A stretch of DNA of 64,000 bases from G963665215 sp963665215 (GTDB taxonomy: Bacteria; Chloroflexota; Dehalococcoidia; Lucifugimonadales; CAUZJF01). The stretch is from contig CAXXWW010000008.1 of NCBI GenBank assembly GCA_963665215.2, positions 496,001 to 560,000 on the forward strand, given 5' to 3'. Position numbers and translations under genes: made by a program. Shown one piece after another: positions 45,301-54,524 of this stretch; position 1 is the stretch's first letter, and every line of letters begins with the position of its first letter. The notes under the pieces were generated by a model, which was not told the origin of the DNA, ran no database searches, and saw only the letters and a list, made by a program, of their open reading frames with translations.

Positions 45301-46041
45301 CTACACTTTAGTGGCGAGCCAATGTAGCACCCCAGGAACTGCGGCGGCTAGTGCGCCTCCGTTTAGGACTAGTCCCCAGTGTGAGGCTTCCGCTACTTCA
45401 TAGAAATCCGAATTTAGCCAGAGTCCCTTGTATCGTTCTCTAGGCCAAGCTTTATCATCCGCTCCTGTCACGATGAGGAGCGGACATGAAAGTGACTCGA
45501 TAACGATGCCCTCTCTTCTTTGATCGCGAGCGAGGCGTGACTCACGGCTGAGTGAACTGAGGGCCAGCCTGCGCTCCTCCAGATCTAAGTCCGGCATTGT
45601 GGGCTGGTTATCGGTGTCATCGTTGAGGATGCCATACTCTTCGGGTCCGAAATCCCCGGTCCGCAAATTCACAGAGGTATCCCGCCGCTGTGCAGGCAGG
45701 CTCGGGGCAAGAGAAATACAGGCTACTCCCAGTCCCTGAGACGCCACCATCATCCCGATGAGTCCACCCATGCTCCAGCCCATAATGATGGGCGGCTGTG
45801 ACAACTGTCTAGCAAACTCACGCACGTCGCTCGCATAGTTGCCCATTGTGGCGTGAGACAGGTCGAATGGGCGGCTCTGGCCGTGACCGCGCAAGTCAAT
45901 AGCATGGGATGTCCATCCAAGCGCGGCTAATTCTTGCTGCCAAAAGGTCCACACCTTGGCCGAGTTTGCCGCGCCGTGGATCAGCACGATCGGAGGATTA
46001 CCAGTCGCTTTGTCCGGGTACATCGAGGAAACGGCGAGCAT
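45301..46041 (-). CDS. Alpha/beta-hydrolase
   Basis: A 246-residue alpha/beta-hydrolase fold enzyme. The oxyanion region is PPIVLIHGAANSAKVW (about 18-33), the nucleophile elbow GWSMGGLIGM (Ser about 101), the Asp lies in VTGADDKAWP (about 200) and the His in ASHWGLVLNG (about 225). RGHGQS matches haloperoxidase/esterase-like members. There is no signal peptide. Substrate unknown. Its composition looks AT-richer than surrounding genes. IS630 copy C sits 31 bp upstream of its start, likely replacing or moving its promoter. Confidence 0.88.
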   Translation of the reverse strand: MLAVSSMYPDKATGNPPIVLIHGAANSAKVWTFWQQELAALGWTSHAIDLRGHGQSRPFDLSHATMGNYASDVREFARQLSQPPIIMGWSMGGLIGMMVASQGLGVACISLAPSLPAQRRDTSVNLRTGDFGPEEYGILNDDTDNQPTMPDLDLEERRLALSSLSRESRLARDQRREGIVIESLSCPLLIVTGADDKAWPRERYKGLWLNSDFYEVAEASHWGLVLNGGALAAAVPGVLHWLATKV

Positions 46042-46072
46042 GGACCTGATTGTAAACCATGACCCTCCTGCC

Positions 46073-47313
46073 TAGTGGTCCAACATCATTGAAATGAATA
46101 CCATGATAGTCATTGTTCCTCTTGGGGGTTCAATCGTAACGTTGAACCGAGGAGGAACCATGATGTCTACCAAGAAGTACCGTATCAGACTGACTACCGA
46201 CGAACAACAGGAACTCAACGCCTTGGTCTCACGCGGTCGGGCTGCGGCGTACAAACAGACCCATGCGCGCATTCTGCTGATGAGCGATGAGTCACGCTCG
46301 GACGGGGGAATGAAGGACGCGGACATCACCAGCGCGCTCGGTGTGGGACAGTCAACGGTCGAGCGAATACGCAAGCGCTGTGTGGAGGAGGGGGTCGAGT
46401 CTGCGCTGAATCGCAAAAAGCAACTGCGTCGGCGTCAAAAGAGACTGGACGGCGAAGGTGAAGCACGGTTGATAGCGATGGCCTGCGGGGAACCGCCGGA
46501 GGGGCGTGCCAGTTGGACCCTGAAGCTGTTGGCTGACCAGTTGGTCGAGTGTGAGATAGTCGGGACCATTAGCACCGAGACGGTTCGCCAGGCGCTTAAA
46601 AAAAAACGAACTGAAGCCGTGGCTGAAGCAGAGTTGGTGCATCCCGCCCGGTCAGAGCGCGGAGTTTGTGTGCGCGATGGAAGACGTACTGGAGGTCTAC
46701 CAACGGCCGTACGATGGGAATGAGGTTCTGGTGTGCATGGATGAGACGAGCAAACAGCAAGTCAAGGAGACGCGAGTGCCGCGTCCCGCAGCGCCCGGCT
46801 TATCGGCGGCATACGACTACGAATACGAGCGCAATGGAGTGAGCAGCCTGTTCATGCTGTTTGCACCGTTGGACGGATGGCGCCGAGTCGAGGTCAGAGA
46901 GCGTCGCACGAAGGTGGACTGGGCGCATGTGATAAAGGAACTGGTCGACGAGGACTACCCTGACAGAGACCGGATCGTGCTGGTAATGGACAATCTCAAC
47001 ACTCACAAGCTGTCCTCGCTATACGAGGCATTCGAGCCTGCTGAGGCGAGGCGTATAGCTGAGCGACTGGAGATACACTACACTCCCAAACACGGGAGTT
47101 GGTTGAATATGGCGGAGATAGAGATCGGTGTGCTGGCTCGACAGTGCCTGGACCGACGGATTGCCAATCAAGACATCCTGCGCGGCGAGGTCAATGCTTG
47201 GCAGAATCAACGCAACCGGGATGTGATACGAGTGGATTGGCGCTTCACTACCGAGGATGCGCGCATCAAGCTAAAGTCACTCTACCCATCAATACAAAAA
47301 CGTTGAACCACTA
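46073..47313 (+). mobile_element. IS630-family element, copy C (1241 bp)
   Basis: Inverted relative to copies A and B. It starts TAGTGGTCCAACATC and ends GTTGAACCACTA, with TA at both ends. The encoded proteins are identical to copy B throughout. It lies between the alpha/beta-hydrolase gene and a membrane-protein gene. Confidence 0.93.
46160..47306 (+). CDS. IS630-family transposase, copy C (two frames joined by slippage)
   Basis: Identical protein to copy B. The first frame starts at the ATG at 46160 after GGAGGAA (46151-46157). The run of nine A at 46598-46606 marks the switch to the +1 frame, equivalent to losing one A, after which NELKPWLKQSWCIPP leads into the DDE domain (LVCMDETSKQQ, VMDNLNTHK, GSWLNMAEIEI) and ends at 47306 inside the right terminal repeat. 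Without slippage the first frame continues into an unrelated tail ending at 46723. Intact and probably active. Confidence 0.88.
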
Positions 47314-47403
47314 GCTATGCTCTGTACAAAACGGTCGCCGTGACGGCGCTTCAGCGGACGACGGTGCCGGCGTGAGGCTACTTCAGGGTTCATAGGAGGA
47401 GAT

Positions 47404-47967
47404 ATGGAAGGCATATTTTTGGTCCTGATTGGGGCGGCGCTTTTTTCGCAGTCCTGGTATGTCCTCGGCATGTACTCCGAGGGGCGTTCAATGGGCATAT
47501 TCGTGGCCGGCCTGGGGGTGCTATCGCTGGCCACTCTGTCCGCTGTCGCATTCGCGCCGCTCCTGCTCACGGGAGAGGGCAAGGGGGCGAACATGCTGGC
47601 GGAGACCACGGTCATGAAGACGATGATCGTGGCGTGGGCGCTATACGCCGTCGCCGTCGGGGCTCACGGGCTGTGGGACTTTGAAGAGCGGGCCATCGGC
47701 TTCTATAGCGCCTTTTTGACGGTCGCGTCGTTGGTCCCCTTCATCTACTTTGCAGTCGAGCTGCAATCGCGGTACGGCGACGAGACGTGGCTGGCCCTAT
47801 CCGGTGCGGCCCTGGTGCTCACCGTTCTGGCCGGAATGATGTTCTTCTACCTGTCCTTTTCGTTCAACGTTCTGCGCCTGGTGGCGGGCTGGTTCCTTCT
47901 GATCGGCGGCGGCGCTGTAGCTACCATCGGTCTGGCCATAGTATCCAACGTCATAATCAACACGTAA
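47404..47967 (+). CDS. Hypothetical multi-spanning membrane protein
   Basis: A 187-residue protein with about six hydrophobic helices: residues 2-24, 31-55, 70-88, 98-117, 130-150 and 160-183. No recognisable domain or charged active-site motif. The ATG at 47404 follows AGGAGGAGAT. It is immediately downstream of IS630 copy C and about 135 bp upstream of prkA on the same strand. Function unknown. Confidence 0.75.
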   Translation: MEGIFLVLIGAALFSQSWYVLGMYSEGRSMGIFVAGLGVLSLATLSAVAFAPLLLTGEGKGANMLAETTVMKTMIVAWALYAVAVGAHGLWDFEERAIGFYSAFLTVASLVPFIYFAVELQSRYGDETWLALSGAALVLTVLAGMMFFYLSFSFNVLRLVAGWFLLIGGGAVATIGLAIVSNVIINT

Positions 47968-48101
47968 GCACGGAGCTGGCGAGCCTTGACTGGGTAACGC
48001 TGCGGCGTCGCGGTGGTCTGCAAACCGTGGACGCCGCAGATGGTTTACAATTGCGGCTGAAGGTACGCGCAGACCGGTAAAAGGTCGCGGGGGCGCAAGG
48101 A

Positions 48102-50105
48102 ATGACAAGCATTCTCTCGATACAGGCTATCATCGAGGAAAGCGAGAAGGAAGCTGGGAGGTTCGCCTGGGAGGGCACCCTCGCTGACTACCTCAGTATG
48201 GTAGTCGAGAGCCCCTCGAAGCCGCGGCTGTCCCACGCGCTGGTCCACGACGCGATCGTGTCTCAGGGGGTTGAAACCCGACCCAACGGAGAGCCCGTCT
48301 ACGGCCTCTTCGATGGTGAGATATTCGGGCTGGAGAGGTCCCTTGACAGGATCGTCCAGTACTTTTCAGCGTCGGCCAAGCGGATGGAGGTGCGGAAGCG
48401 CATTCTGCTGCTGCTGGGTCCGCCGGCAAGCGGAAAGTCGTCCGTGGTGGACCTGATCAAGCGGGCGCTTGAGCAGTACACTCGCACGGATGAAGGCGCT
48501 GTCTACGCCATCGGTGGGTGCCCTATGCAGGAGGAGCCCCTGCACCTGGTGCCGGAGCGCCTTCGGAGCGCCCTGCACGAGCAGCACGGCATCTACGTCG
48601 AAGGCGACCTGTGCCCGCGGTGCCGCTATATGGTGAGGAGCGAGTACGACGGCAAGGTCTCCAAAGTGCCCGTCAGGCGTATCGTCTTCTCTGAGCGGGA
48701 GGCCATCGGCATCGGCTACTACGTGGCGACCAACCCAAACCCCTCCGACGCGTCGCTTCTCGTAGGGAGCGTGGACACCAGCCGGCTTGAGGGCGACCGT
48801 CAGGCGGTTGCGGGGAAGGCGTTCCGCCTGGACGGCGAGTTCAACGTCGCGAATAGGGGGCTTATAGAGTTCGTCGAGATGTTCAAGGCGAACAAGCACC
48901 TGCTCACGACGCTGCTTGGCCTGGCGCAGGAACAGATCGTCAAGATGGAGAGGTTCGGCTCACTGTACGCCGATGAGGTTATCATAGGGCACTCCAACGA
49001 GGGTGACTTCGATACCTTATTGTCGGATGCCCGCTCGGAGGCGCTCAAGGATAGGATAATAGCCGTCCAGATTCCGTATAACCTCAAAGTCCGTGAGGAA
49101 GTGAAGATCTACGAGAAGATGATGAAGGAGAGCACGCTGCAGGACGTGCATCTGGCCCCATTGACCCTTCGCGTCGACAGCATCTTCGCGGTCCTGTCGC
49201 GCCTGGACACGCCCTCCAGGCAGGGTATGAGCCTGATGGACAAGCTGCGCCTCTACGACGGTGAGATGGTGCAGTCCTACAAAGACAAGGACCTGAAAGA
49301 GATGCAGCGCCACGACGCCAACGAGGGGCTGCAGGGAATATCGCCACGGTATGTCATGAACAGCGTCGGCGCCGTCGCCAGCGGGGCCGACGTCACCTGC
49401 GTAGCCCCTCTCGCGGCGCTTGACAGCCTTTGGAATGGCCTGAGAGAGAACGTGAGCCTCGACCAGAGTGACCTGGCAAAGTACCTGGGCTTCATCGCCG
49501 AGAGCGTCAAGGAGTACGGCGCCCTGGCAATCAAGGAGGTCCAGCGTGCCTTTGAGGAGTCCTTCGAGCAGAGCGCGGCCCAGCTCCTTGATAGCTATCT
49601 GGCCAGCGTGGCGGCGTTCCGTGTGGACGGGAGTGAGCGGGGGTCCGCCGGCGAACGGGAGGGGAACGTCAGCGAACGCGACATGCGCGATATCGAGCGG
49701 TCCATCGGTGTTACCGAGCGGGAGAAGTCGGAATTTCGGCAGGAGATCAACCAGGTGGTCTCGGCCTGGAAGGGGAAGGGTCTTAAGTTTGACTACACCT
49801 CTGATCCTCGCATACGAGCCGCCATCGAGGAACAGCTATTCCCCTCGAGAAGGAAGGTGGAGCGGGGGCTCACACAGCCGAGGTTCGCCAGGGCACGGGT
49901 GGAGTGGTCCCGTCTCCGGGAGTCCGTCGCCAACCGGCTGGTCGGATCATACGGCTACTGCGCGGCCTGCGCAGAAGACTTGATCGACTACGTCCCCCAC
50001 GTGCTCAAGAACAGGGCGGTGCTGAAGACACCAAAGGGCGAGGGCCTCGAATGGCTCTGGCCGCTTAGCCCGCAGTCCACAGGCCTGATTTCCAGTGAAG
50101 AGTAG
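48102..50105 (+). CDS. prkA: PrkA-family serine protein kinase
   Basis: A 667-residue PrkA: an N-terminal AAA-like ATPase with P-loop LLLLGPPASGKSSVVDL (about 103) and an internal CPRCRYMV metal-type knuckle near residue 185, then a PrkA C-terminal region. Family marks are GLIEFVEMFKANKHLLTTLL, DEVIIGHSNEGDF, IPYNLKVREEVKIYEKMM and GISPRYVMNSVGA. PrkA acts in stress and sporulation-like programmes, often with yeaH and spoVR-like genes, which are absent here. The last residues TGLISSEE are encoded by the first unit of a tandem repeat that continues downstream. Confidence 0.95.
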   Translation: MTSILSIQAIIEESEKEAGRFAWEGTLADYLSMVVESPSKPRLSHALVHDAIVSQGVETRPNGEPVYGLFDGEIFGLERSLDRIVQYFSASAKRMEVRKRILLLLGPPASGKSSVVDLIKRALEQYTRTDEGAVYAIGGCPMQEEPLHLVPERLRSALHEQHGIYVEGDLCPRCRYMVRSEYDGKVSKVPVRRIVFSEREAIGIGYYVATNPNPSDASLLVGSVDTSRLEGDRQAVAGKAFRLDGEFNVANRGLIEFVEMFKANKHLLTTLLGLAQEQIVKMERFGSLYADEVIIGHSNEGDFDTLLSDARSEALKDRIIAVQIPYNLKVREEVKIYEKMMKESTLQDVHLAPLTLRVDSIFAVLSRLDTPSRQGMSLMDKLRLYDGEMVQSYKDKDLKEMQRHDANEGLQGISPRYVMNSVGAVASGADVTCVAPLAALDSLWNGLRENVSLDQSDLAKYLGFIAESVKEYGALAIKEVQRAFEESFEQSAAQLLDSYLASVAAFRVDGSERGSAGEREGNVSERDMRDIERSIGVTEREKSEFRQEINQVVSAWKGKGLKFDYTSDPRIRAAIEEQLFPSRRKVERGLTQPRFARARVEWSRLRESVANRLVGSYGYCAACAEDLIDYVPHVLKNRAVLKTPKGEGLEWLWPLSPQSTGLISSEE

Positions 50106-50514
50106 TAAGGGTCTCGCAGAGTAGCAATGGCCAGTAGCCGATCTGGCTCGCATAGCCGAAGGCCTGATCTCCAGTGAAGAGTAGCAGCGGCCCTCAGCCG
50201 ATCTGGCTCGCATAGCCGAAGGCCTGATTTCCAGTGAAGAGTAGCAACACCTCGTACCCGATATCCGGCTCGCATAGCCGAAGGCCTGATTTCCATTGAA
50301 GAGTAGCCGCGGCCCTCAGCCGATCCGGCTCGCATAGTCGGAGGCCTGATTTCCAGTGAAGAGTAGCAAGGGTCCTCAGCCGATCTGGCTCGCATAGCCG
50401 AAGGCCTGATTTCCAGTGAAGAGTAGCAATGGCCAGTAGCCGATCCGGCTCGCATAGCCGAAGGACTGATTTCCAGTGAAGAGTAGCAACGGCCCTCAGC
50501 CGATCCGGCTCGAA
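50082..50514. repeat. Seven ~60-bp tandem repeats starting in the prkA 3' end
   Basis: Unit starts are 50082, 50161, 50221, 50283, 50343, 50403 and 50463. The first is 79 bp with an insertion, one is 62 bp, four are 60 bp, and the last is cut short. Each contains GGCCTGATTTCCAGTGAAGA followed by GTAG and a hairpin CGGCT-CGCAT-AGCCG. The whole unit is conserved, so this is not a CRISPR. No coding frame across it is credible. Confidence 0.9.
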
Positions 50515-50538
50515 TCGCTGGCCCACCCCTAGCTTGCC

Positions 50539-50676
50539 GTGAGCTCCAGCCGCAGACGAAGGAGGCGCGAGAGCCGCCGGAGGTCGTCAAGGCCCCCGCG
50601 TGGCGTGCCATGGTGGGTCGTCGCGGGCCTGCTGCTTCTGGCCGCCCTGGTCGCCACCTCGAGAATCCTCAGCTAG
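50539..50676 (+). CDS. Putative small single-span membrane protein
   Basis: A GTG-initiated frame of 45 residues: an Arg-rich N-terminus (SSSRRRRRESRRRSSRPPRG), one membrane helix (WWVVAGLLLLAALVATS) and a stop. The positive-inside pattern suits a cytoplasmic N-terminus. There is no strong ribosome-binding site and no known family, so it may be spurious. Confidence 0.35.
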   Translation: MSSSRRRRRRESRRRSSRPPRGVPWWVVAGLLLLAALVATSRILS

Positions 50677-50826
50677 CACCCGCTAATCTCCGACGCTTCC
50701 CCGGTGCGACACCTTGTCTCGAGGGATGGCCCCCGACTGCCCTGCCGCAGCTGCGCAGGCCGGCCTCTGAGACCCTCGCGGCGGTGGCGGTAATATAGGG
50801 GAGCACGTCGGGGAGAGAGGCGGGCG

Positions 50827-52032
50827 ATGGACCGCGATGTCTACTTCAAGAAGGTAGTGACCCTCGAGGAGGGTGGACACACCCTGCGGTTCCGGGTCGC
50901 TCAGGGCCTGTTCAGCAGCCACGAGGTTGACCGGGGCACCCGGCTACTCCTACGGAGCCTCGCCGGCGCCGGGGCGTTCCAGAAGGTCCTCGACGTCGGC
51001 TGCGGCTACGGCCCAATAGGGCTGGCCTTGAAGAAGGCCGACGAGGCCAGAGTCGTCCACATGCTCGACAGGGATGCCCTGGCGGTTGACTACTGCCGTC
51101 AAAACGCGGAGCTGAATGGGCTGGCCGGAGTGGAGATATACGGGAGCCTGGGGTATGACGACGAGGCGGACCGAGACTTCGACCTCATCATCGCCAACAT
51201 TCCGGGCAAGGCTTCTGAGCAGGTCATCTCCTCTTTGTTGCTGGAGGCGCGTCACTACCTCAGACCGGGTGGAATGGCGGCGATTGTCGTGGTGGCGCCC
51301 CTGAAGCGGACGGTCACGAGTATTCTCGAAGGCTCCACACACGTCCAGGTCCTGTATCGAGAGACAAGGTCCGGCTACGCTCTCTATCACTACCGGTTCT
51401 CCGACGGCTCCAACGGGGCGACGCGGCCGAGCCAGACGGCGCTGGAGAGGGGGATGTACCATCGAGAGACGATAACAGTTGCCGCCGGCGGCCTGGAGTT
51501 CCCCATGAAGACAGCCGACGGCCTGCCACAGTTCGACTCCCTCAGCTATCACACCGAGCTTCTCATTAAGGTCATGGGGAGCATTAGTGGGCCCGCAGTC
51601 CGACGCGCGGTGGTGTTCAATCCCGGGCAGGGGCATGTCCCCGTCGCGCTGTGGAAGACGGCCGGACCCGACCATATTCTGCTGCTCGACCGAGACCTGC
51701 TGGCCTTGCGGTACTCGAGAGACAACCTTGTGCTGAATCGGTGCCCCCAGGAGCGCATTGACGTTGAGCACCAGGTGGGCGTCAAGGCTCAAGGGCGGGA
51801 GCCCGTCGATCTTATAGTGGGCGCCTTGCGGGAAGGCGAGGGGTCCGAGGGCGACGCTCTTGCCGTCAGGCAGGCGGCCGAGCAGCTTGCGCCGGGTGGA
51901 ACGCTCCTGGTGGCATCGAGCTCAGCCGCCGTGACGCGGCTGGTCAGACTGGTCAAGGCAGAAGGGCTGCTCGGCGTGGTGAAGCGAAGGAGAAAGCGGG
52001 GGAGCAGCGTGCTGGTGTTGCGGAGGCGCTAG
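50827..52032 (+). CDS. RsmC/RlmG-like two-domain methyltransferase
   Basis: A 401-residue protein with two tandem Rossmann domains like the ribosomal RNA guanine methyltransferases RsmC/RlmG. The first domain keeps the SAM motif VLDVGCGYGPIGLALKKA (about 57-74), VHMLDRDALAVDYCRQNAEL and the NPP-type loop as ANIPGKAS, which departs from the canonical NPP(F/Y). The second (from about 210) is degenerate: VVFNPGQGHVPVAL replaces the glycine-rich motif, as in the non-catalytic half of RsmC, though there the inactive half is the N-terminal one. The order here may be reversed. Substrate unproven. Confidence 0.8.
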   Translation: MDRDVYFKKVVTLEEGGHTLRFRVAQGLFSSHEVDRGTRLLLRSLAGAGAFQKVLDVGCGYGPIGLALKKADEARVVHMLDRDALAVDYCRQNAELNGLAGVEIYGSLGYDDEADRDFDLIIANIPGKASEQVISSLLLEARHYLRPGGMAAIVVVAPLKRTVTSILEGSTHVQVLYRETRSGYALYHYRFSDGSNGATRPSQTALERGMYHRETITVAAGGLEFPMKTADGLPQFDSLSYHTELLIKVMGSISGPAVRRAVVFNPGQGHVPVALWKTAGPDHILLLDRDLLALRYSRDNLVLNRCPQERIDVEHQVGVKAQGREPVDLIVGALREGEGSEGDALAVRQAAEQLAPGGTLLVASSSAAVTRLVRLVKAEGLLGVVKRRRKRGSSVLVLRRR

Positions 52033-52172
52033 ACCTGGGGCGTGGAGATGGTCATGCCATGGAAGGAGATTTCCAAGATGTCCCAGCGGAGAGAGCGCGT
52101 GCAGCTGGCGCAGACCGGACGATCTGCGGTCCTTGACAGCGGCCGAGGGAGCGCTAGGGCCGCCGAGGCAGT

Positions 52173-52528
52173 TCACATCCCGGCTGAGGACGCCACCACG
52201 CCGTCGTAGAGCTCGGTGTCGGGGTTCCAGTCCTTCCACGCAAACCAGAACGACAGGTGAGAGAGGGGCCGGTCGAGGGTCTTGCCGGTGTGGGGACCTT
52301 CAAAGGCCCGACCCGTAAGCGCCCTCCACTTGGACCCGGTCTCCGCGTCCATGAAGAACGCCTGGGCGCCTGACCCGTCCTGATATAGTCGGAAACTCAG
52401 GACACGTCCGTCGACGCTCCTTTCGTACACGAGCGCCGTGCCGGTACTCCTCTCCATGAACACCAGGATGTGTTTGCCGGCGATGGAGTCGTTGACCAGC
52501 GGCTGGACCTCTAGTAGGTCGAATGGGT
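52173..52528 (-). pseudogene. DUF3179 gene, 3' fragment (beyond the IS1182 insertion)
   Basis: Codons KAYPFDLLEVQPLVNDS, then IAGKHILVFMERSTGT, through SHLSFWFAWKDWNPDTELY, the conserved C-terminal signature of DUF3179 proteins, to the stop at 52173. Removing the IS and one copy of its target duplication fuses this in frame to the N-terminal fragment (GQTKAYPFDLL). No frameshift or stop within it. The combined gene would encode about 381 residues. Confidence 0.85.
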
Positions 52529-54524
52529 ATGCTTTGATTCCCTCGCAAAAAGGCCTGTTTGAGATGAACCCTGGCGTGCGAAGGGGCCTGGAAGGGAGGA
52601 GGCCACGGGATGCCGGCTGCTGGGCTCACCGCACCATCTGCCGCGCTCAGGACAAGCGTGATCCCGTTGCGGTACCCCTTCCGTGGCTCAGGGCACCCGG
52701 TGGAAGCTGTGGAGCGGCGCCCTCATGCGGCCGCGACCGCAGGTACCGTCCCGACCGCCCGCTGAGCCGTGTTCTCCATCTCCACCAGGCGTGCATGGAC
52801 CATCCGCTTGAAGTTGCACGCCAACGTCTTCAGGTAGACGGCAAGCCGCACCCGACGGCCCCCTCGCACCCGCAAGCGCCCAAGCCCGTGGGCGCGCTTG
52901 AGCTCGGAGTTCGTTCCCTCGATCCCGGCCCTTATGTCATACCGCTTGCGCCACTCCTCGGTGGCCTCGGCCCTCCGGCGCCGCTCGATGTTCACCTTCA
53001 CCAGGTCCGCCTTGAGGACGTAGGCCCCCGCACGCCGGTCCAGCTTCACTGGGCAACGGGATCGCAAGGGGCAGGGCTCGCATGTTGTCCCGGCAAAGTG
53101 GACCTCTACCCGCTCCGGCGCATCCTTCAGCTCGTACTCCTCGATGGACGGGTGGCCGGCGGGGCACACCGTGGCCTGCTCCCCTGTGACGTCGATCTGA
53201 AAGTCCGCGGCGGTGAGCGGCGGTGGTCCGTCACGCTCTCCTTCGTGCGAGTTCCCCGGCGCCGACCCCGCCACCGGGCTCACCAGTTCCGTTCCCCGGC
53301 GCGAGGCTTCGAAGGCATTGCGGCCCGACCCATACGCCGTGTCGGCGAAGAGCTCGTCCGGTCGGACCTTCCGCTCCGCGAGCCCGTCAACGACCGGCAC
53401 GCTCACGTCGGTGTCGCTCCCACTCGAGGGGGTCACCTCCACGTGGGTGATGAGCTGGGTGGCGTTCTCCTCGTGGCAGGTCTCCGCCACCTGCACCTCG
53501 TACCCCTTCCCCTTGTGGCCGCTGTAGGTCACATCCGGGTCGTGGGGCGATTGCAGCGAGTCGGCGGACACCTGCTTCGGGTCCTTCAGGGCCACGGGCA
53601 CCTTGCATTCCCCAGCATCGTCATCATCGTCCCCCGGGCGCCCGTCCCGGTGTTTGCCCACATGGCACTGCTCCCGCAGCAGCCGCTCCAGCAGCCGGTA
53701 CTCCTCCAGCTGGGCAGCAGTCGTGCCACGGAACCGGTCCACCAGCCGGTAGAGGTCCCGGGCACAGACCGAAAGGCGTCGCCGACCCTCCCCCGTGTGG
53801 GCGTCCTCGTAGTGGGTCGCCTCGTCTTCTTCCTTCAAATAGCGCCCCAGGAGGCCCTCCGGAACCACAGGGCGAAGCTCTGGGTGCTCCCAGCGCAAGG
53901 CCCGCAGGAACAACCGCATCGTCTCACAGAACAGGCCCAGCCGGGTGAGTGTAGCGATGTTGCTCATGATGTGGGTGGAGTCCAGCCGTTGCTTTCCGGT
54001 GCGTATGCCCAGCGCCTGGATGATCCGGTCCGTGGTCTCCTGGAAAGCCAGCCGGCCACCATCGTGCTGCATCAGGCGAACTCGGAAGTTGTGGAGGGTC
54101 TTCTGGGGCAGGTGGGTCTCCTCGATGTCCAGCCGCAGGGCGTGGTGCCAGAGCAGGTTGAACTCTAGCTGCTCCAGGGCTTCACCGTCGGTGAGGTTGA
54201 ACATCTCTTTGAGAAGGTGGACCCCGAGGACGGTCTGCACCGCTCGGTTGGGACGGCCGTTGTCCGCGCAGTACATCGGAGCAAAGAGCTCCTCGTCAAT
54301 CAGGGGGAGCGCCTCGTTTCGGAAAACCTCGGCCCAACTCCCCTCCAGGCGCTTAGCCTTCTTCGGCGTCACCAGGAACTGGGACTGCCAGAGGCTCTCT
54401 TGCGGGTCTCGCGCTCGGAACATGCTCCCCTCCCTCGCCCGGGCGCTGCCCCAACGCCCTTTCCCCACATTATCCTCCCATTGCCCCCGGAGGACGAGGG
54501 GTTTTTACGAGGGAATCATGCTTT
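52529..54524 (-). mobile_element. IS1182-type insertion sequence with 7-bp target duplication
   Basis: Element at 52536-54517 (1982 bp) with terminal inverted repeats GATTCCCTCG(C/T)AAAAA, flanked by direct repeats ATGCTTT at 52529-52535 and 54518-54524. It splits the DUF3179 gene. The single transposase frame is intact. Confidence 0.9.
52723..54423 (-). CDS. IS1182-family transposase
   Basis: A 566-residue transposase with an N-terminal DUF772-type domain (FAPMYCADNGRPNRAVQTVL, HLLKEMFNLTDGEALEQLEF), the first catalytic Asp in QRLDSTHIMSNIATLTR, the second in ELFADTAYGSGRNAFEAS, a Cys-rich segment TTCEPCPLRSRCPV and the final Glu in RAGIEGTNSELKRAHGLGRL. The start at 54423 (ATG after GGAGGGGAGC) is preferred over the longer frame from 54468. 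Complete and likely active. Confidence 0.92.
   Translation of the reverse strand: MFRARDPQESLWQSQFLVTPKKAKRLEGSWAEVFRNEALPLIDEELFAPMYCADNGRPNRAVQTVLGVHLLKEMFNLTDGEALEQLEFNLLWHHALRLDIEETHLPQKTLHNFRVRLMQHDGGRLAFQETTDRIIQALGIRTGKQRLDSTHIMSNIATLTRLGLFCETMRLFLRALRWEHPELRPVVPEGLLGRYLKEEDEATHYEDAHTGEGRRRLSVCARDLYRLVDRFRGTTAAQLEEYRLLERLLREQCHVGKHRDGRPGDDDDDAGECKVPVALKDPKQVSADSLQSPHDPDVTYSGHKGKGYEVQVAETCHEENATQLITHVEVTPSSGSDTDVSVPVVDGLAERKVRPDELFADTAYGSGRNAFEASRRGTELVSPVAGSAPGNSHEGERDGPPPLTAADFQIDVTGEQATVCPAGHPSIEEYELKDAPERVEVHFAGTTCEPCPLRSRCPVKLDRRAGAYVLKADLVKVNIERRRRAEATEEWRKRYDIRAGIEGTNSELKRAHGLGRLRVRGGRRVRLAVYLKTLACNFKRMVHARLVEMENTAQRAVGTVPAVAAA

Noticed and set aside
50082..50514. CRISPR array downstream of prkA
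   Set aside because: The whole ~60-bp unit is conserved with no variable spacers; the first unit is part of prkA.
49988..50611. 207-codon antisense frame over the repeats
   Set aside because: It stays open only because the repeat period is mostly a multiple of three; it has no start signal or homology.
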